Positions 58,527-64,000 of a stretch of DNA of 64,000 bases are shown in pieces. The translations under genes and the position numbers were made by a program. Position 1 is the stretch's first letter. Each line of letters starts with the position of its first letter. The notes under the pieces were generated by a model, which made no database searches, was not told the DNA's origin, and worked only from the letters and a program-made list of their open reading frames with translations. The stretch comes from Paenibacillus brasilensis (GTDB lineage Bacteria > Bacillota > Bacilli > Paenibacillales > Paenibacillaceae): positions 4,461,501 through 4,525,500 of the forward strand of contig NZ_CP045298.1 of the NCBI RefSeq assembly GCF_009363115.1. Reading direction: 5' to 3'.

Positions 58527-61016
58527 ATGGAGTATATCGCCCACATACGGGAAAGTGACCAAGTGATTCAGACGGTTGCTGAACATCTATTGGAAACTCG
58601 ACAATTAGCAGAGGCCTTTGGTGATAAAATAGGCATACGACATATTACCGGACTCGCTGGTATGCTGCATGACTTGGGGAAATACACAGAAGAATTCCAG
58701 CATTACATACGTTTAGCCGTACAAAATCCTGACAATCCACCGAAACGAGGAAGCGTGGATCATTCTACCGCTGGTGGGAAGTTGTTGTACAAACTCTTTC
58801 ATATCCAGCCTCAGGGGGCATTTGATCAGCAGGATTTCATGAACAAAGCTTTATTATCCGAAGTTGTAGGGAATGCGATTATTTCACACCATGCCTATTT
58901 ACAGGATTTTTTAGATCCTACCCTGGAATCAAAATTTTTGGATCGGGTGCGTGACCGCGAATTAGAGGGGTTTGATCATGCAGTCTCCCTTTTTTATGAA
59001 CAGGTGATGGAGAAATCTGCATTTTTTCGATATGTGAATCAAGCTGGAACCGAGTTGGCTCATTATATGAAACGAGAGGATAAGACAGACATTGAACTCA
59101 AAATGATGTTCTTATCCAAGTTTGTTTTCAGTGCTTTGATTGATGCCGATCGCACGAATACCCGTTGTTTTGAAGAAAATAATGCTAAAAACGAGAAGAA
59201 CAGCAATGCACCGATGAATCGCCAACAGCTATTTCAAACGTATTACGAAAGACTAATGGAGCGTATTAACGATCTGCAATCAGGAGAGAACGCCGACACA
59301 ACCATTAATCTACTTAGAAAACAAATGTCCGAGCAATGTGAGCAATTTGCAGACAAGCCTTCCGGAATATTAACACTCTCCATACCTACAGGGGGTGGGA
59401 AAACGCTAGCCAGTCTGCGTTATGCCCTAAAGCATGCAGTCACATTTGAAAAGAAGCATATCATCTACGTCGTTCCATTCACAACGATTATCGAACAAAA
59501 CGCTCAGGAGGTTCGTGAAATTATACGGGATGACGCTAACCTTCTGGAGCATCATTCCAATGTGGTCATGAACGAAGTAGAGGACATAGATGGTGAGGAT
59601 CATGAGCTTGAAGATGTTGTTGTGAATACGCATCAAAAATTAAAGCTGGCTAAGGATAATTGGGATTCGCCAATCATTTTCACGACTATGGTGCAATTTT
59701 TAAATGTGTTTTACGCAGATGGCAGCAGAAATATCCGTAGGCTTCACAATTTGAGTGAGTCCGTCATTATTTTTGATGAAGTCCAAAAAGTCCCCACACA
59801 TTGTATTTCTTTGTTTAATCAAGCACTGAATTTTTTGAAAACATATGCCTCTTCAAGTATTGTTCTTTGCACCGCTACCCAACCGGAATTGGATTTTGTA
59901 CACAACAAGCTGGACATTGAACCGGATACCGAAATGGTACATGATCTCGATCATGTTATCGAAAAGTTTAAGCGGGTTGAAATTGTTGATAAGGCGACGG
60001 ATGATACTTTGGATACCGAAAAACTTGCCGATTTTGTTGAGCAAATACTTGCCGATGAATCAAGCATACTCGTTATTCTCAATACAAAAGCAGTGGTCAA
60101 AAATCTATATCACCGATTAACAGAAGGAAACGGTACCATCCCGGTTTACCATTTAAGTACCTCCATGTGTCCGGCTCATCGCAATCGCATATTGGAGGAA
60201 GTAAAACAACATCTGGAGCATAAAAAACCTGTCGTTTGTATTAGCACGCAACTCATCGAGGCGGGAGTGGATATTAGCTTTGATTGTGTCATTCGATCCT
60301 TGGCTGGTATGGATTCCATTGCTCAGGCAGCAGGTCGATGTAATCGCCATGGAAGAGATGGAACGAAGCAGGTGTATGTCATTGATCATGAAGAAGAAGA
60401 TCTCAAGCGTCTCAAAGAAATCAAAATCGGCAAAGAGATAACCAGGAAAATGTTCATTGACTTAAAACGTGATGAAACCTGCTACGGTGGTAACGTATTA
60501 TCTGCACAGGCCATGGAAATATATTTTAAAAAATATTATACCGAGCTGGAAACAGACTTGAATTACTTTATACCTCAGCTAAGAAGAAACATGACTGAAC
60601 TATTATCTGCTAACCGCAGAGAGAATACGTATTATCGTTCTTATTACGATGAAAAAGGTACAATTCTTCCCTTATTCTTAGCGAATTGCTATAAGACAGC
60701 AGCAGAACATTTTCAAGTCATTGAGGATCATACGACTGCCATTATTGTTCCATATGGGGATGGAGACAAAGAAGGAAAGGAGATCATCGCTGATCTAAAT
60801 GGACAGCAAAGCATAGAGGATCTAACAAGCCTACTGCGCAGAGCGCAGCAATTCACCATTAATATATTCCATTATGAGAAAAAACAATTGGATCAGAATA
60901 AGGCGCTGGTTTCTTTTCTGGATGGTAAAATATTGGCTTTGACCGAGGGGGCCTATCATGATTCTTATGGGCTTAACCTTGAAAATGATAGTCCGCATGG
61001 TGGGTTTTTTATTTAA
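58527..61016 (+). CDS. cas3: Cas3 helicase-nuclease, type I-C
   Basis: The 829-residue protein has an N-terminal HD nuclease (LHDLGKY with H48 D49, then ISHHAYLQ) and an SF2 helicase: Walker A IPTGGGKT near residue 288, DEVQ near 416 in place of DEAH/DEAD, and motif VI AGRCNRHGR near 601. Cas3 nicks and degrades target DNA after Cascade binds. ATG 58527 follows AAAGGAG. It is the first gene of the cas operon. Confidence 0.97.
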   Translation: MEYIAHIRESDQVIQTVAEHLLETRQLAEAFGDKIGIRHITGLAGMLHDLGKYTEEFQHYIRLAVQNPDNPPKRGSVDHSTAGGKLLYKLFHIQPQGAFDQQDFMNKALLSEVVGNAIISHHAYLQDFLDPTLESKFLDRVRDRELEGFDHAVSLFYEQVMEKSAFFRYVNQAGTELAHYMKREDKTDIELKMMFLSKFVFSALIDADRTNTRCFEENNAKNEKNSNAPMNRQQLFQTYYERLMERINDLQSGENADTTINLLRKQMSEQCEQFADKPSGILTLSIPTGGGKTLASLRYALKHAVTFEKKHIIYVVPFTTIIEQNAQEVREIIRDDANLLEHHSNVVMNEVEDIDGEDHELEDVVVNTHQKLKLAKDNWDSPIIFTTMVQFLNVFYADGSRNIRRLHNLSESVIIFDEVQKVPTHCISLFNQALNFLKTYASSSIVLCTATQPELDFVHNKLDIEPDTEMVHDLDHVIEKFKRVEIVDKATDDTLDTEKLADFVEQILADESSILVILNTKAVVKNLYHRLTEGNGTIPVYHLSTSMCPAHRNRILEEVKQHLEHKKPVVCISTQLIEAGVDISFDCVIRSLAGMDSIAQAAGRCNRHGRDGTKQVYVIDHEEEDLKRLKEIKIGKEITRKMFIDLKRDETCYGGNVLSAQAMEIYFKKYYTELETDLNYFIPQLRRNMTELLSANRRENTYYRSYYDEKGTILPLFLANCYKTAAEHFQVIEDHTTAIIVPYGDGDKEGKEIIADLNGQQSIEDLTSLLRRAQQFTINIFHYEKKQLDQNKALVSFLDGKILALTEGAYHDSYGLNLENDSPHGGFFI

Positions 61017-61128
61017 GAAAGCTTTCATCTGGGACTTAGGGCTTGTTTTTTGCGTTGACTGAATATGCCAAAAGTAATATTCTGGTATTATATTTAGAAA
61101 AAAGACCTTGAAAGGAGGAAGCTACCAG

Positions 61129-61848
61129 TTGAGAAATTCAATTGAATTTAGAGTGTATGGAGATTATGCGCTGTTCACAGACCCGCTAACCAAACTGGGG
61201 GGGGAGAAACTAACATACAATGTCCCTACCTATCAGGCATTAAAAGGGATCGTAGAAAGTATTTACTGGAAACCTACGATTACGATGGTTGTGGACAAGG
61301 TTCGTGTTCTAAACGCGATCCGAATGGAATCCAAGGGAATTCGGCCCATTGAATACGGCGGCGGTAATACGCTTGCTAATTATACTTATCTCAAAGATCC
61401 TTGCTATGAGGTTCAAGCCCATTTTATTTTTAATCTGCATCGTCCCGAGATGGAATATGACCGTAATGAAAACAAGCATCATAACATCCTCAAACGCTCG
61501 TTGCTTGCGGGTGGACGCAGAGATATTTTCCTCGGTACACGAGAATGCCAAGCTTATGTGGAGCCTTGTGTTTTTGGTGAAGCACCCGGTTTCTATGATA
61601 GTTATGGCGAGATTCATCTAGGAAACATGGTACACGGTATTAACTACCCGGATGAGACAGGCAGGAATCAGCTGGAGGTACGTTTGTGGAATCCGGTGAT
61701 GAAGGATGGAGTTATTGAATTTATTCCACCGGAGAAATGCCCACAAGTTCGCGTCATAGCAGAGATGCAGCCCAAACGGTTTGATGAAAATAATGTTCAA
61801 TCCGCTGATGAGCTGCTTGCAGAGTGGGAGGGGTGGGGCATGAAATGA
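61129..61848 (+). CDS. cas5c: Cas5c (Cas5d) crRNA-processing endoribonuclease
   Basis: In type I-C systems Cas5c replaces Cas6 and cuts pre-crRNA in the repeat. With start TTG 61129 (AAAGGAGG 10 nt upstream) the 239-residue protein places Tyr46, Lys116 and His117 exactly where the catalytic residues of the Bacillus halodurans enzyme are reported. This supports both the start and activity. An upstream TTG at 61108 would put the ribosome binding site inside the gene. Its stop overlaps the cas8c start. Confidence 0.95.
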   Translation: MRNSIEFRVYGDYALFTDPLTKLGGEKLTYNVPTYQALKGIVESIYWKPTITMVVDKVRVLNAIRMESKGIRPIEYGGGNTLANYTYLKDPCYEVQAHFIFNLHRPEMEYDRNENKHHNILKRSLLAGGRRDIFLGTRECQAYVEPCVFGEAPGFYDSYGEIHLGNMVHGINYPDETGRNQLEVRLWNPVMKDGVIEFIPPEKCPQVRVIAEMQPKRFDENNVQSADELLAEWEGWGMK

Positions 61849-63809
61849 GCTGGCTGCTAAATTTATATGAAACATATAAATCGAATCTTGGCCGTGTGGG
61901 TGTGCCCGAGAAAAAGCGTGACGGTCGTGAATACACGCTGTTGCCCATCTCTCATACAACTCAAAATGCACAAATTGAAGTGGAAATTACGGAACAAGGT
62001 GATTTTCATTCAGCCAGGGTGCTGGACAAGGACGAGTTCAGCACATTAATTCCTTGCACAGAGAAATCGGCCAGTCGGGCTGGCTCTGTCGTAGCGCCTT
62101 ATCCGCTGCACGATAAATTAAGTTATGTGGCCGGAGATTTTGTAGCATATGGTGGAAAAGTCAAAAAAGAAGAGCCCTTTGCGACTTACATTCAGCAGTT
62201 AGAAGGGTGGGCTAATTCAGAATATGCCACTCCCAAGCTGAAAAGCATCTATCGTTATCTTAGCAAGCGCCAACTGATTAAGGATTTATCGGATCATTCT
62301 ATTTTATACCTTGATGAGAATCAACAGCTAATAACCAAATGGGACAAGAAGTATGAGCGTTCACCTGGGGAAAAACCACGTATATTTACGGCAGTTCCCG
62401 GGGAACTGGAGAGTGCTTTTATTCGTTTTAATGTATATTCACCAGATAAAGCGTTAACTAAAGTGTGGCTGGATACAGAACTATATGATTCATTTATTAG
62501 TTACTACAGTCAGTTGCTGGGTGAGGAAGACATTTGTTATGTCACCGGAAAGCAACTCCCGAGCACAGACAAGCATGCAAACAAAATCAGAAATTCCGGA
62601 GATAAAGCAAAGCTGATTTCTGCTAATGATACAAGCGGGTTCACATTCAGAGGACGGTTTGCCGATAGCCATGAAGCAGCAAGCATCAGCTATGAAGTAT
62701 CCCAAAAAGCTCATAATGCCTTAAAATGGCTGATTCATCGTCAAGGTAAAATTATGGATAATCGTGTTTTTCTCGTCTGGGGTAATGATGACCCGGATGT
62801 GCTGAGCTTTACCAACAATGACAACATCTTTGCAATGGATTTTGGTCCTGAATCATCCCGGCCGACAGCAATCAAAAGTCATACGAACGAGGAGCTTGCT
62901 TTTGATCTGGCCAAAGCCCTGTCGGGCTATCGCAATAAACTGGCCGTCAAATCGACGTCCAAAGCAAACGTCAACATTCTAGTGCTTGACTCAGCAACAA
63001 CAGGGCGCATGGCTGTTCTGTATTATCGGAATTTGGATAAAAAATTGTACTTTGACAAGCTTATTGATTGGCATTCAAAATGTGCCTGGTTACACCGTTA
63101 CCAGAAGGACGAGCAAGGTGAGCTATTACAATTCTTTGGGGCCCCGGCGACCAAAGACATTGCTTTCGCGACATACGGCCCTAAGGCAAATGATAAACTC
63201 GTTAAAGGTCTAATGGAACGAATGCTTCCGTGTATCGTAGATGGTCGACCCGTTCCGCAGGATATTGTGAGGAGTGCTACTCACCGTGCCTCTAACCCGG
63301 TAGCTATGGACAAATGGGAATGGGAGAAAACATTGAGTATAACATGTGCATTGATTAACACACAGGAGGGATACAACGTGTCATTAGATGAAGAGATTAG
63401 GGATCGCAGCTATTTATTCGGCAGACTGTTGGCCATTGCTGATGTACTGGAACGAAATGCACTGGAGCGAAGTGGGCAGGATAGGGATAAAAAGCGTTCC
63501 ACCAATGCCATACGCTATATGAGTGTATTTTCACAGCATCCGGAAAGAACCTGGAGAACGATTCAGAATGCCTTGCAGCCACACCAAGCTAAATTCGGCA
63601 AACAACTAAACTATTATTCCATTATGATTGATGAGGTCGCTTCAAAAATCCCATTTGACGAATTTAATAACGAACCGCTGACCGGGAAGTATTTGCTCGG
63701 ATTTTACAGCCAGCGCTATGAAATCTATCATAACACGGATAAAAAGAGACATGAGGGCAATAACGCAGGAGATGAAAACAACCAAGACGACAACATCCCA
63801 GGCATGTGA
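61845..63809 (+). CDS. cas8c: Cas8c (Csd1) large subunit of type I-C Cascade
   Basis: The 654-residue protein begins MSWLLNLYETYKSN, typical of Csd1, and has no other catalytic motif. It recognises the PAM and recruits Cas3. ATG 61845 overlaps the cas5c stop (ATGA). Its acidic, Asn/Asp-rich tail (EGNNAGDENNQDDN) is unusual but not disqualifying. Confidence 0.93.
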   Translation: MSWLLNLYETYKSNLGRVGVPEKKRDGREYTLLPISHTTQNAQIEVEITEQGDFHSARVLDKDEFSTLIPCTEKSASRAGSVVAPYPLHDKLSYVAGDFVAYGGKVKKEEPFATYIQQLEGWANSEYATPKLKSIYRYLSKRQLIKDLSDHSILYLDENQQLITKWDKKYERSPGEKPRIFTAVPGELESAFIRFNVYSPDKALTKVWLDTELYDSFISYYSQLLGEEDICYVTGKQLPSTDKHANKIRNSGDKAKLISANDTSGFTFRGRFADSHEAASISYEVSQKAHNALKWLIHRQGKIMDNRVFLVWGNDDPDVLSFTNNDNIFAMDFGPESSRPTAIKSHTNEELAFDLAKALSGYRNKLAVKSTSKANVNILVLDSATTGRMAVLYYRNLDKKLYFDKLIDWHSKCAWLHRYQKDEQGELLQFFGAPATKDIAFATYGPKANDKLVKGLMERMLPCIVDGRPVPQDIVRSATHRASNPVAMDKWEWEKTLSITCALINTQEGYNVSLDEEIRDRSYLFGRLLAIADVLERNALERSGQDRDKKRSTNAIRYMSVFSQHPERTWRTIQNALQPHQAKFGKQLNYYSIMIDEVASKIPFDEFNNEPLTGKYLLGFYSQRYEIYHNTDKKRHEGNNAGDENNQDDNIPGM

Positions 63810-63874
63810 ATGAATAGTGGTGGGTCGTAACAATCTTTTAAAATATAAGGTTACATGAAAAGGAGAATCATCAT

Positions 63875-64000
63875 ATGTCTATACTGGATCATAAAATTGA
63901 TTTTGCCGTTGTATTGTCTGTCGCGAAAGCCAATCCCAATGGAGATCCCCTGAATGGCAATCGCCCGCGGCAAAATTACGATGGTTATGGCGAAATTTCA
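63875..64000 (+). CDS. cas7c: Cas7c (Csd2), 3'-truncated by window end
   Basis: The first 42 residues are visible (MSILDHKIDFAVVLSVAKAN and PNGDPLNGNRPR), matching the Cas7/Csd2 N-terminus that forms the Cascade backbone. AAAAGGAG precedes ATG 63875. The rest, and probably cas4-cas1-cas2, lie beyond the window. Confidence 0.93.
   Translation, partial: MSILDHKIDFAVVLSVAKANPNGDPLNGNRPRQNYDGYGEIS

Overview
The window is chromosomal DNA from a low-to-moderate GC, endospore-forming Firmicute, very probably a Paenibacillus of the polymyxa group. The reasons are the gene order spoIIIE-(sleB-like)-ymfFHIJKM-yajQ-pgsA-cinA-recA-recX-rny-ymdB-spoVS-...-miaB-ricA (the Bacillales spoIIIE-to-cotE core), sporulation genes with sigma-G-like and sigma-H-like promoters, strong AGGAGG ribosome binding sites with many GTG/TTG starts, and an SLH-domain protein.

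Layout. (1) 1-21.4 kb is conserved core: DNA translocation, EF-P modification (ymfFHI), cell shape (RodZ-like), phospholipid synthesis (pgsA), recombination (recA/recX with a LexA box), RNA decay (rny, ymdB), spoVS, a dipeptidase, pduL, miaB and ricA. ymdB appears to start at a rare ATC codon. (2) 21.5-32.4 kb is a metabolic mix: thioesterase, Nudix, nicotinamidase and nicotinate phosphoribosyltransferase (NAD salvage), a complete IS4-family element with a 9-bp target duplication placed exactly on the moaB stop codon, moaB, a Cys-rich Csp-like protein, an arginine T-box leader with argS, an ABC exporter pair, and an SLH protein. (3) 32.6-44.2 kb holds a BmrCD-like heterodimeric multidrug exporter behind an attenuator with a 37-codon leader peptide, then DUF441, YpdA, an ArsR-type regulator, a second attenuator-like leader ahead of an rsgA-type GTPase, an L,D-transpeptidase, a duplicated-domain lipoprotein and two small genes.

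(4) 44.5-54.9 kb is a type VII (WXG100/ESX-like) secretion locus: YukD-like ubiquitin fold, a three-ATPase EssC, two partner proteins, a WXG100 protein, and then a membrane-anchored kinase-like protein, a vWA protein and a PP2C phosphatase. That last trio resembles the TerY-P phospho-switch; joined to a T7SS core it is the most system-like unusual assembly in the window. (5) 55.9-64.0 kb is a type I-C CRISPR-Cas locus: an AT-rich leader with inverted repeats, an array of 30 repeats and 29 spacers plus a decayed 31st repeat, then cas3-cas5c-cas8c-cas7 (cas7 cut by the window end; cas4-cas1-cas2 expected beyond). No rRNA or tRNA gene was seen. All assignments rest on reading motifs, lengths and gene order; no database search was run.
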